DNA of 64,000 nt, from contig NZ_CP043909.1 in assembly GCF_008630915.1 (NCBI RefSeq), positions 868,001-932,000 of the forward strand. Reading direction: 5' to 3'. How positions within the stretch are numbered: the stretch's first letter is position 1; each line of letters starts with the position of its first letter. Shown one piece after another: positions 11,022-19,534 of the stretch. The stretch is from Acinetobacter suaedae. GTDB lineage: Bacteria; Pseudomonadota; Gammaproteobacteria; Pseudomonadales; Moraxellaceae. The notes under the pieces were generated by a model. That model was not told the DNA's origin. It did not search any database and worked only from the letters and a program-made list of their open reading frames with translations. Position numbers and translations under genes: made by a program.

Positions 11022-12704
11022 ATGTTTATAATCAATAAAGTGGAAGATATGGGCGTTCAAACTTACAATGAATTATTAGACTTTAAAAAGAAATTAGAGT
11101 GCTGGATAGACAAAGAAATTGAAGATAAAAAAATAAATGAAAATGTTTTTTGTATTTTTCTATCCTACGGTGGAAAAGATCAAAGATGCAGTGTTTGGAA
11201 TAATGCTGATCAAAATGTACACTTAGTGAAGAAAAGATTATTTAACTTTGTCGATAAAATCTTTGAAAAAAATAAAACTCTGCTTAACTTTATAAAAGTA
11301 GATATTGCTTACCAAATTGAACAACAGGCATGGCCAAGTGTTGTTTATCAAGTAATCAATCAAGAACATAATAATCATTATCGGAAAGGCATTAGTTTAG
11401 ATGAAAACTTTAATATTGCATTTCTTGAACAAGAAATTTATGGACGAGCAATAATAAGAGGTCTGAGATATGACCAACCTAACTTTTTCGATGAGCAAAA
11501 TTTAAATAATGCGATTAAGAAGAAATATCCTAATATTCAAAAGAAAATAATTTTAGACCAACTTCAACTCGTATGGACTTTTGAAACATATGGTGCAATA
11601 TATGAAAATAATCAATTTATTGCATTACAAAGTGGTGGTTGCCAAAATGGTGTTAGAGAACTTCTAAAAGATAAAAAAGAACATTTAGAACATTTGATTG
11701 AAAAAAATGCAGAATTCTTGGAGCAGCAAATTCAAGAAAATGGCCGGTTTATTTACGGTTATTTTCCTGCCTTTGATCGTGAGCTAAAAAGCTACAATAC
11801 GGTTCGCCATTGTACATCGGTATATGCATTAATCGAAAGTTTTGAAGTTAAAGAAAAACAAGCCTATTGGCCAAAAGTTTATACTGCAATTCAGTATGCT
11901 ATTGATACTTTTTATAAAGAAAAACAAAATAATATTGCATTTATGATAGATGGAGAAAAAGATCCAGAAATTAAGCTGGGATCAAACGCTGCTGCTATTC
12001 TCATGCTTACAAAATATCAAGAACTTACCCAAGATGACCGCTATTTAAAATATGCTGAAGCGATTGCAAACGGGATTATGGAAATGGTTGATGAGAAGGG
12101 TGAAACAACTCATGTCTTGCATTATCCAAGTTTAGATGTGAAAGAAAAATTCCGCATCGTGTACTATGATGGAGAAGCCGCATTAGCATTGTTGAGACTT
12201 TATCAAATCAATTATGATGAACGACTTCTTTCAACCGTAAAACGTATGTTTGAGCATTTTATTGAGAAGAAATACGAAAAATATCATGATCATTGGTTAA
12301 GTTATTGTACGAACGAACTCACGAAAATTTGTCCTGAAGAGAAATATTTTCAATTTGGTTTAAACAATTATTTAAAACATATGAATTTTATTAAAAATAG
12401 AAAAACAGCGTATGCAACATTTCTAGAAATGTTAATGTCCGCATATAAAATGGTAAATCGATTAAAAGAACAAGGTTATGATGAGCTTTATGCCAAAGCT
12501 GAATTTGATAAGCTAAAAGAATTGATCGAAATCAGAAGTGAATTTCAAAGAAGTGGTTTCTTCTATCCTGAAGTTGCAATGTATATGGCAAGACCAGATA
12601 AAATCTTAAATGCTTTTTATGTACGTCATGACCGTTTTAGAACACGTATAGATGACCAAGAGCATAACTTATCTGGATATGTAGCTTATGTAAAATATTT
12701 TTAA
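11022..12704 (+). CDS. Cytoplasmic alpha/alpha-barrel-like protein of the CapA/ATP-grasp operon
   Basis: 560 residues with no signal peptide or membrane segment. Residues 1 to about 210 form an unrecognised domain (FLSYGGKDQR, IDEQEIYGRAI-like stretch). From about residue 230 the chain reads as repeated helical hairpins (NGRFIYGYFPAFDRE, NTVRHCTSVYALIES, KLGSNAAAILMLTKYQEL, VYYDGEAALALLRLYQI). This is the pattern of an alpha/alpha6 toroid such as six-hairpin glycosidase-like or terpenoid-cyclase-like barrels. A promoter must lie between the adhesin terminator and the ATG. The stop is 18 bases before the CapA-like gene, so the three genes are probably one transcript. The chemistry is unknown; a hydrolase, epimerase or modifying enzyme acting on a polymer is possible. 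The start has an AGGA four bases upstream; an alternative ATG is at 11049. Confidence 0.75.
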   Translation: MFIINKVEDMGVQTYNELLDFKKKLECWIDKEIEDKKINENVFCIFLSYGGKDQRCSVWNNADQNVHLVKKRLFNFVDKIFEKNKTLLNFIKVDIAYQIEQQAWPSVVYQVINQEHNNHYRKGISLDENFNIAFLEQEIYGRAIIRGLRYDQPNFFDEQNLNNAIKKKYPNIQKKIILDQLQLVWTFETYGAIYENNQFIALQSGGCQNGVRELLKDKKEHLEHLIEKNAEFLEQQIQENGRFIYGYFPAFDRELKSYNTVRHCTSVYALIESFEVKEKQAYWPKVYTAIQYAIDTFYKEKQNNIAFMIDGEKDPEIKLGSNAAAILMLTKYQELTQDDRYLKYAEAIANGIMEMVDEKGETTHVLHYPSLDVKEKFRIVYYDGEAALALLRLYQINYDERLLSTVKRMFEHFIEKKYEKYHDHWLSYCTNELTKICPEEKYFQFGLNNYLKHMNFIKNRKTAYATFLEMLMSAYKMVNRLKEQGYDELYAKAEFDKLKELIEIRSEFQRSGFFYPEVAMYMARPDKILNAFYVRHDRFRTRIDDQEHNLSGYVAYVKYF

Positions 12705-12722
12705 GTTTAAAATGGCGGCAAC

Positions 12723-14342
12723 ATGTTTTATATAAAATTAGATTCCGACCTCAATATTACTTCTAAATATAATGCAGATGATAGGTTGAAAAATAAGTAT
12801 TGTTATGAAATTAGCAATATATTTGAAGATGAAGTATCTGAACTTATAAAAGGAAGAAAAAATTATACAACACAAATAATTTTTGAGCACTGTATTGATT
12901 TTAAATGTGGTATAAGAGGGAGTGGGTTTTATCTATCACAATATTTATATTTTTTGAATAGCTATGTAGATAAAGAGGTGCTGTCTAATATATTACTTAA
13001 AAATATGAGCAAAAAAACAATTCAAAGTATTATTGAATTTTATAGTACCTTACCAAGTAAATATTTTTCATTATTTCGACCTTTAAGTAATGAAGTTAAT
13101 GGTTTAATTTTGGAGCCATTTACTGATTTAAGAGATAATAGTCTTATTGATTATATAGTTCATTTGTCTGTTTTAGAAGAAAGAGTATTCTTGATTAGAT
13201 ATTTTCTAAATGGGAGAGTGAAATACATGGTTGTTGGAGGTCAATTTGAAGATAGAGAATATGATAGTTTAATTCCTTATTTATTTGAAAATGAAATATC
13301 AGATTTAAATATTCAGGAAATATATGTTGAAAATCCAGTTATTAATTTTGCTGGTGATACATATTTTGGTGAGCGTTATACAGAGAAAAGAAGAATTAAG
13401 GGGGAAGAAGATGGTTTGATGAAATATGGATATTGTCACTCATTTTCAGATATTAATAATTTTTTTGGAAAAGATGAATTTAATATTGTAAATTTTGAGG
13501 CAAGTTTCAATACTAGCCAATACTCGCCATTTATTAAGCAAAAGGGATACTTACTTTTTGCAGAACCTATGGAAACAATAAAAGAGCTAAAAAGTGTGGG
13601 TTTTGACTGTATTTGTTTAGCTAATAATCATACTTTAGATTTTGGTGAAAATAGTCTTACTAATACGTTGAATATTTTTAAAGAAAATGGGTTTTATGTG
13701 ATGGGGGCGGGTGAGAATCAAAAAGAGGCAAATAAAATTATAGAAATTAATTATAATGATAAAAAAATAGCAATATTTAATGGTTATTGGCGAAATCACC
13801 ATTATACTAAATATGGGTTTTATTCTTTAAGTAATAGAGCTGGTGTAAATTTATTGAGTGGTGTGCTATTTCATCAAATAAATTTATATAAAAAGAAGAA
13901 TCCGAATGCTATAGTTTTTTGTTTCTGTCATTGGGGGAGGGATTTTGAACCAGTACATAAATATCAAAAATATTTGGCTAGAAGGTTGATAAAATCTGGT
14001 GCTGATGTAATAGTTGGACATGGTTCTCATTGTATACAGAATATTGAGGTCTATCATAATAAGCATATTCTATATGGTATAGGGAATTGTGTTTTTAATA
14101 GTGATGGAGAGTATAATGAAAAAAATGTGCTACCCTACGGGTTACTTATTAAATTAGATATAAAAGATCTAACGATGAAATTATATCCTATTTTTATAAA
14201 TAATTTAAAAAACTTTTGGAAACCTCGGTATGTTTTTGAGGACGAGTTTGTTGAATTGAAGAATTTCTTTGAAGAAGGAAAAGATATTAATTTTGAAAAA
14301 GACTGTCTTGGGAATTTTTTTAAAATTAAAGTAGGTACATAA
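12723..14342 (+). CDS. CapA/PgsA-like metallophosphoesterase-fold protein
   Basis: 539 residues. The C-terminal part from about residue 208 carries the CapA (poly-gamma-glutamate synthesis, PGA_cap) signature set in order: FAGDTYFGERY, NFEASF, LANNHTLDFGE, CHWGRDFEP and VGHGSHCIQ. These would supply the Asp, Asn and His metal ligands of the calcineurin-like fold. The first ~200 residues match no family I recognise. Classical CapA has an N-terminal membrane anchor; none is visible here, so this form is probably cytoplasmic. Base composition is very AT-rich with many ATA and AAT codons, unlike the core genes, which suggests transfer. It is followed after one base by an ATP-grasp gene, a pairing that fits ligation of amino acids onto a polymer. 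The substrate is unknown. Confidence 0.82.
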   Translation: MFYIKLDSDLNITSKYNADDRLKNKYCYEISNIFEDEVSELIKGRKNYTTQIIFEHCIDFKCGIRGSGFYLSQYLYFLNSYVDKEVLSNILLKNMSKKTIQSIIEFYSTLPSKYFSLFRPLSNEVNGLILEPFTDLRDNSLIDYIVHLSVLEERVFLIRYFLNGRVKYMVVGGQFEDREYDSLIPYLFENEISDLNIQEIYVENPVINFAGDTYFGERYTEKRRIKGEEDGLMKYGYCHSFSDINNFFGKDEFNIVNFEASFNTSQYSPFIKQKGYLLFAEPMETIKELKSVGFDCICLANNHTLDFGENSLTNTLNIFKENGFYVMGAGENQKEANKIIEINYNDKKIAIFNGYWRNHHYTKYGFYSLSNRAGVNLLSGVLFHQINLYKKKNPNAIVFCFCHWGRDFEPVHKYQKYLARRLIKSGADVIVGHGSHCIQNIEVYHNKHILYGIGNCVFNSDGEYNEKNVLPYGLLIKLDIKDLTMKLYPIFINNLKNFWKPRYVFEDEFVELKNFFEEGKDINFEKDCLGNFFKIKVGT

Positions 14343-14343
14343 A

Positions 14344-15411
14344 ATGTTAATTGGTATTCTAAAACCAAATAATAAATTAACTGATGTTGAAACAATATTT
14401 ATTATGGTCGCTCAAAACCGTGGGCATAAGGCATTTGTTTTTTCTGCAAGAGATGTAAATTTTTCAGAAAGAAAAATTTTTGGTAAGACAATTGAAAAAG
14501 GAAGAGTAGTTGATGATCATTTTTCATTTCCTGATATAATACAGAATAGGCTTTCAGTTAGTGAGTATGATATACCGACATACGTTAGATTAGCAAGAGA
14601 AATTTATTTTACGACACATCATATTGAAACTAAATTAGATATTTATAAAAGGATGAAGGATCATGAGTTAATGAGAGAGTATGTTCTGGATTCAAAATAT
14701 TGTCGTGACTTTAGTGATTTAATTTTTTATATTAATAAATATGATTATGTTATAGTGAAACCTCTATCAAGTAAGCAAGCAATTGGTATTTTTACAATAA
14801 AGAAAAATGGTGATTTATTTATATTTAAAGAATTAGGGGTAAATCTTAGTTTAAATGAAAAGGATTTGGAAAAAGTTTTTCATGAAAAGACTTTTAATCA
14901 ATATTTTTTAGTAAGTCCCTTTTTTTTTAGTCAAACTAATAATGGTTTAGCATCTGTCTTTCGGTTACATATGGTATTAGGAGGAGATGGAAAGTGGGAA
15001 AGAATAAAATTTTTCCCATATGTGAATTTAGATAATAATCAAGATATAGCTAATGGATTACAAGGAGCATTAATTTCTACAAGAGAAGAGCTTTTTTTAC
15101 AACAATTTTATCCAGGAAAAGATAAAGATATTTTATTAAAAGTTGATAAAATTTTTCATCATATCTCCTCTTTTATGACGGATCTTTATGATTGGCCCAT
15201 AGATGCTATTGGTGTGGATATTGGTGTAAATCAGAATGGAGAAATAAAAATATTTGAAATAAATGCAGGACCTGGGGTAGGTTTTATGGCTTATCCAGTT
15301 GCTGAAAAACAAATTTTATATTATGAGTGGGTTTGCGAAAACAATAAAAAGGTAAAAGTTAATAATTTTCTACCCAAAAGATATAGGAGGTATTATAATA
15401 ATGTTTATTGA
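14344..15411 (+). CDS. ATP-grasp ligase (YheC/YheD- or GshB/RimK-like)
   Basis: 355 residues. The N-terminus (MLIGILKPNN, FGKTIEKGRVVDD) resembles the pre-ATP-grasp domain of GshB/RimK/YheCD enzymes. The ATP-grasp body shows YVIVKPLSSKQAIGIF (ATP-binding lysine), a central region with RLHMVLGGDGKWERIKFFP, and the metal-binding end VDIGVNQNGEIKIFEINAGP with its Asp, Glu and Asn. Such enzymes make carboxylate-amine or peptide bonds through an acyl-phosphate. The ATG follows the previous stop by one base, so translation is probably coupled to the CapA-like gene. It is AT-rich like its partner. It ends seven bases from the convergent lipoprotein gene. The product could be a peptide tail, a poly-amino acid, or a modification of a neighbouring surface protein; the sequence does not decide. 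Confidence 0.85.
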   Translation: MLIGILKPNNKLTDVETIFIMVAQNRGHKAFVFSARDVNFSERKIFGKTIEKGRVVDDHFSFPDIIQNRLSVSEYDIPTYVRLAREIYFTTHHIETKLDIYKRMKDHELMREYVLDSKYCRDFSDLIFYINKYDYVIVKPLSSKQAIGIFTIKKNGDLFIFKELGVNLSLNEKDLEKVFHEKTFNQYFLVSPFFFSQTNNGLASVFRLHMVLGGDGKWERIKFFPYVNLDNNQDIANGLQGALISTREELFLQQFYPGKDKDILLKVDKIFHHISSFMTDLYDWPIDAIGVDIGVNQNGEIKIFEINAGPGVGFMAYPVAEKQILYYEWVCENNKKVKVNNFLPKRYRRYYNNVY

Positions 15412-15417
15412 AAATTT

Positions 15418-16431
15418 TTAATTAATTTCTTGCTTTAATATTTTTTTAAAAGAATTTTTTTTATTATATTCTTTGGGGTTTTTCTCTAACTTCCTATGTA
15501 GCACAGAAAGAATATTTTTATTATAAATATGAGACTTTTGTGTACTATCTTTCCAATTATATGGCTCCCAATTGTTTTGCTGAGAAAGGCGTTTATCTTC
15601 TTGACCTAAATCTTTTAGAAATTCATGTATAAAAACTGTTCCTTTTAGATAGTGATCCTGAAATACTGGTTTGCCATCAATATATTTTGTTTGTAATAAG
15701 CCTTTTGGGAGAGGAAGCTTTTCATTTGATTGATCTACTAAGAGGGTAATTGAGCTCCATACTTTAGAAGCCTGATAGCTACTTTGTATAAATGTTTGTT
15801 CAAATTTTTCTTTTGTTTTAGGTAGAGAAATCGTTCCATAAGCACCTGTTTGCCCTTTAGTTATAATTCCTTCAGACCATGCTGCAAGTCCCTCATTTAG
15901 CCACTTAGGTTTGAACATGGTATAGCCATAAATATAAAGATGGAAAAGCTCATGTGCAGCTACAGAGGATCGGGTCGTAAAATTGGGAATGTTATTGCTT
16001 AAGCTTATAATTAATGCACATTCATTTTTTTTCAGTGGGTTGTTGGTATGTAAATGAGCTTTGCTATATGCTATTCCAAGGCCACTAAGTTTTTGTATAT
16101 GGATGTCTATATATTTTGCAGATTTGTAACGTGGACTTTGCAATGGATTTTGATAACCAAGAGCATCCCATGCTTGCATTACAGTATTTATTTGAATTGC
16201 AATATTTTCAATGTAGTCGGGTATATTATTGTGATTATGATCAGCTTTATCGCTAATTGCATTTTCACCTTGAGTTGTATAGAAAATACGAATATTGTTT
16301 TTTCCATAGTAGACTTGATTTAAGTGTTCAAGGACTTCAGGGGTGCTTTTCGGACAAATTTCCGGTGTATTAGTAATACAAGCTGTATTCATAAAGCATA
16401 AAATAGGAATATAAATTTTTAATTTACTCAT
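15418..16431 (-). CDS. Gluzincin-type zinc metalloprotease lipoprotein
   Basis: 337 residues from the ATG at 16431. This start is preferred to an in-frame ATG 30 bases upstream because it overlaps the glycosyltransferase stop as TAATG and begins a clean lipoprotein signal (MSKLKIYIPILCFMNTAC, Cys18). An Asp/Asn-rich loop, DKADHNHNNIPDY (about 61-73), looks like a calcium-binding thrombospondin-3 or EF-hand-like turn. The catalytic site reads AAHELFHLYIYG (HExxH, His160-His164), with WLNEG giving a probable third ligand at Glu180. It is expected to sit in the outer membrane facing the periplasm or surface. Its target is unknown; the adjacent adhesin and metzincins are candidates for a shared role. 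The C-terminus is Lys-rich. Confidence 0.85.
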   Translation of the reverse strand: MSKLKIYIPILCFMNTACITNTPEICPKSTPEVLEHLNQVYYGKNNIRIFYTTQGENAISDKADHNHNNIPDYIENIAIQINTVMQAWDALGYQNPLQSPRYKSAKYIDIHIQKLSGLGIAYSKAHLHTNNPLKKNECALIISLSNNIPNFTTRSSVAAHELFHLYIYGYTMFKPKWLNEGLAAWSEGIITKGQTGAYGTISLPKTKEKFEQTFIQSSYQASKVWSSITLLVDQSNEKLPLPKGLLQTKYIDGKPVFQDHYLKGTVFIHEFLKDLGQEDKRLSQQNNWEPYNWKDSTQKSHIYNKNILSVLHRKLEKNPKEYNKKNSFKKILKQEIN

Positions 16432-17975
16432 TATCTTATCTCTTGAAATAGTGTCTTCCACTTATCAGCAAAGAGCTTATGATCAGATAATTGCGTAGAT
16501 GCATAGGCTGCTTTGCTAAATGCTTGTCTTTTTTTATGATCTCTTAATAATAATATCACTTTTTCAGAAAATAATGTCTCATTTTCAAATGGAATTAAAT
16601 AGCCATTTTCTTCATGCTTGATCATATCTGATGGCCCATAATTTATGTTATAACTGATACTTGGACAGCCATGACATAAAGCTTCTAGAATAGCCATCCC
16701 AAAGCCCTCAGAGCGGCTTGAAAATAAAAATAAACTTGCTTTTTTATAGAGTTGATCCGTATTTTCAGTGTAGCCCATAAGTTTGATATGATCTTCAAGA
16801 TCATACTTTTTGATTTCATTTTGTAAAAAATCCTTTTCAGAGCCAAAGCCATAAATATGTAGATATGCATTTGGAAGTTGTTCAACCACTTTTTTAAAAA
16901 TACGAATCAGACTATCTAAATTCTTTGCTTTATCATACCGTGCAACTGTAAGGCAGAATAATGGATCTCGTTCATGAAACTGCGTTAGTTCGATATTTTT
17001 TTCATAAATATGTGGAATAACAAAGAGTTTATTCTCAATATCGAATCTTTGAGCAATATGTTCTTTTTGCTTTTTTGTTAATACAACAAGTGCATCTAGA
17101 TCATGGTGATGATTGAAATATCCACGATAATGTCGATTAATACTTGATTTTAAAATGTCGGAACCATTCAGATGAGAAGCATGAATAGTTCCTATTAAGC
17201 GCATATTTTTTTGTTTGATTTTACGAAGTAAAGCAAAGGAGTGTATCGCCCGATCGATAAAAATATAAATAAGACGGTCAGCATATTGCTGATGAATTTT
17301 TAAAAACCAATATTGAATAAGTTGCTCTTCACTATCAAATATTTCATCAATAACACCCTGGTCGTTTATCAAGAATATATTAGAAACAATGCTTTTGCCT
17401 TCACTATTAGTTTGATAGTTTTTAATGATCACAGGGTGACCAGAAACATGGTAGTATATTTCTGTGCTTATGAGTTGTGTTGTTGGGGAAATGACTTGTA
17501 TGCAGCTCAAGTAACCGTATGTATCATAAATAAGCCGCCCATTTTTGATCCCATTTTGGAATGTATTTATATGACGTAAAACGGGCTGATCATCTCGATA
17601 AACTTCATAAATTATATTTTTATTTTGTTGATCATGAAAGCGCCGATCAAATGATTCAGGATGTTGACTCAGTTTTATATTCCGGTTGAATTTCTCTTTA
17701 TTTGTTTTTGTGATCCGTGGATGAGCAAGTCTCAATGAAGTGCCTTGAAAATATCCATATAGATTCAGGTACTTAGTTTCTATTGGAATAATATTGTTAG
17801 ATATCAATTGCCAATAATTTTGGGCAAGGTTTCTGTCATAATCTGTTGTGACAATAATAGGTTGAATATTTAGCTGTTCATGCAGAATTTTTGCTCGTTT
17901 TAAAAGTGCGAATATAAGTCCATTCTTTTTTTCATCTATTTTGGGGAAAAAGAAAAAATATTGATCATTAGTCAT
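16431..17975 (-). CDS. GT4 glycosyltransferase, TagE/GtfA-like
   Basis: 514 residues with two Rossmann halves. The C-terminal half has LTVARYDKAKNLDSLI, an acidic-rich HIYGFGSEKDF, and the retaining GT4 site SRSEGFGMAILEALCHG (Glu-x7-Glu), then GPSDMI and NGYLIPFEN. The N-terminal half contains a beta-rich insert (about 95-210, with YEVYRDDQPVLRHIN) like the extra domain of poly(glycerol-phosphate) glucosyltransferase TagE and of GtfA, which glycosylates serine-rich adhesins in Gram-positives. Family knowledge suggests transfer of glucose or GlcNAc to a polymer or protein. It is the first gene of a two-gene minus-strand unit, coupled by TAATG to a metalloprotease lipoprotein. The acceptor is not known; the neighbouring giant adhesin or a polymer made by the 11022-15411 operon are guesses. 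Confidence 0.85.
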   Translation of the reverse strand: MTNDQYFFFFPKIDEKKNGLIFALLKRAKILHEQLNIQPIIVTTDYDRNLAQNYWQLISNNIIPIETKYLNLYGYFQGTSLRLAHPRITKTNKEKFNRNIKLSQHPESFDRRFHDQQNKNIIYEVYRDDQPVLRHINTFQNGIKNGRLIYDTYGYLSCIQVISPTTQLISTEIYYHVSGHPVIIKNYQTNSEGKSIVSNIFLINDQGVIDEIFDSEEQLIQYWFLKIHQQYADRLIYIFIDRAIHSFALLRKIKQKNMRLIGTIHASHLNGSDILKSSINRHYRGYFNHHHDLDALVVLTKKQKEHIAQRFDIENKLFVIPHIYEKNIELTQFHERDPLFCLTVARYDKAKNLDSLIRIFKKVVEQLPNAYLHIYGFGSEKDFLQNEIKKYDLEDHIKLMGYTENTDQLYKKASLFLFSSRSEGFGMAILEALCHGCPSISYNINYGPSDMIKHEENGYLIPFENETLFSEKVILLLRDHKKRQAFSKAAYASTQLSDHKLFADKWKTLFQEIR

Positions 17976-18234
17976 TAAAGTATCTCGTTAAGTAAAGCCG
18001 TAGATTTGAGAATTTATGTTAGAGTATGTTCCATACATTGGACAAAGAATATGCTAAATTTATCATAAAAAGTCACGAGGAACTTTTAAATTTTAGGTAC
18101 TATGTAAAATAGATTTTGATAAAAAATTAATAAATTCATTGTTTTATTTTGGGTGTGGATTTTATTTTTATTTGTATGTATGCTTAATGTGCATCTATTG
18201 ATCTGAAATTTATTAAAATAAAAGGTAAATTATT

Positions 18235-18939
18235 ATGAAAAAAATATCCTGCACTATATTTAAAATGTTTTTGATGCTATCTGGCTCATCATCTGTTATG
18301 GCGGATACATCTTATGAGACTTTCGATATCCATTTTGCGGTATTAACATCCAACCCTTCTGCTCACTTAGTAGCTACCTTAAGTCAATTTCAAGAGGAAG
18401 TTAATATTTTAAATACTTATTTTGTTAAAGAAGATCGATCACCAATTATTAAGTTTAAATTTAAAAGTGCATCGTTTTATAATGATATTAAAAACTCTAC
18501 ATGTTCATTCATTGGGTTGGGAGATACAATGAATCAAAATGATACAGATTGGGCTACACATTTTAATAGTTGTAATGATCCTTTTGTAAAAAACAAAAAT
18601 GCTTTAAATTTTTATGTCTTTGATAGTTATAATGAAAGTTATGGTTATAATCATAAAGATGGTTTTGGTAAGAGGAATTCAAACCGTCCTTTTATAGTCT
18701 TAGATTGGCAAAGATTGAATCATAATATTCAGGCTCCAGAAGAACATGAAATGGGGCATGCTTTTGGGTTAAGTCACTTTTGTGCATTAGGTGCTAGTCC
18801 CACATCTTCAACAAATATTATGTCTTCTTCTTGTCAAGGTGGCTCTACAGGAAAAAGAGACATCGGTTTTAATAACGAACAAGTAAATACAATTATGTAT
18901 TACGTTCCTTTAATTAAAGCTAAATTAGCATTACCGTAA
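18235..18939 (+). CDS. Secreted metzincin metalloprotease, paralogue 1
   Basis: 234 residues. A Sec signal peptide (MKKISCTIFKMFLMLSG, probable cut after VMA) precedes YETFDIHFAVLTSNPSA. The zinc site HEMGHAFGLSH (His171-His181) is the metzincin HExxHxxGxxH motif, and TNIMSSS (Met196) supplies the Met-turn. Paired cysteines could form disulphides (TCSF, NSCND, HFCA, SSSC). The start has an AAAGGT ribosome site. By eye it shares about three quarters of its residues with the protein at 20744 and is more distantly related to the lipoprotein at 21527. A matrixin-like protease of about 210 mature residues is unusually compact. Substrate unknown. Confidence 0.88.
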   Translation: MKKISCTIFKMFLMLSGSSSVMADTSYETFDIHFAVLTSNPSAHLVATLSQFQEEVNILNTYFVKEDRSPIIKFKFKSASFYNDIKNSTCSFIGLGDTMNQNDTDWATHFNSCNDPFVKNKNALNFYVFDSYNESYGYNHKDGFGKRNSNRPFIVLDWQRLNHNIQAPEEHEMGHAFGLSHFCALGASPTSSTNIMSSSCQGGSTGKRDIGFNNEQVNTIMYYVPLIKAKLALP

Positions 18940-19534
18940 TATTAAGCTAACCTTATCATTATCTGAAGTACAAATAGCGAAGTTGATATGAGTTTTATCT
19001 TATAAAATCTGAGATGAAGATAAGAAATTGACTTGAAAAGGACCAGAGCTATCAGTTGAGCTACCATATCAAAACCACGACTTTAGTCCTTATTTTCGAT
19101 AGTACCCAATTATTCTACTAACTGATGATTTCTTTCTAAAATTTTAATCAATTTATTGTGGATTTTTAAAGCAGAACCTTATACACTAAAAAATCCTGCA
19201 TAGCTTAGTGTTTAAAAAAATTATTAAAATTAGATGATTATAAATACTCTAATTTAAACTCGACTTTAATAAGGGAAATTCGTAATATGATATATTTTCA
19301 GTACTGAGTTTTCATCTAAGAATTATATTTCTGTATAAGCCTATGCAGATAAGTTTGTGCAATTACTATCCAAAATAACTGGAGGCCAACTTAAAATTAA
19401 TTGGATTTTACATATATAGTTACGTATTTTTATTTAATAGAATAAAGTGACAGAATAACTTTAATTCTGTGATGTTGAGAGGTTTGATTAAAGTTTCTAT
19501 TAAATAATAATTAAATATAGAGAAAGGTAAAAAA
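18940..19534. other. 595-bp AT-rich gap between metzincin 1 and the lipoprotein gene
   Basis: No convincing gene. The first ~55 bases match the 3' flank of the second metzincin gene, including an exact 20-base block (18972-18991). On the minus strand, around 19023-19082, there is a short transposase-like coding fragment. The rest shows no feature I can name. Confidence 0.6.
19023..19082 (-). pseudogene. Possible IS4-type transposase fragment
   Basis: The minus strand reads SRGFDMVAQLIALVLF, which resembles the N-terminal region of IS4-family transposases (pattern RGF-x-Q-x-ALVF). It is preceded by a stop codon and runs on into unrelated sequence. It is too short to be sure and could be chance. 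Confidence 0.25.

Noticed and set aside
19023..19063. tRNA-like D-arm (ggtagctcaactgatagc) on the minus strand
   Set aside because: No acceptor stem, anticodon stem or T-loop follows; it is better explained as part of the short transposase-like fragment or chance.
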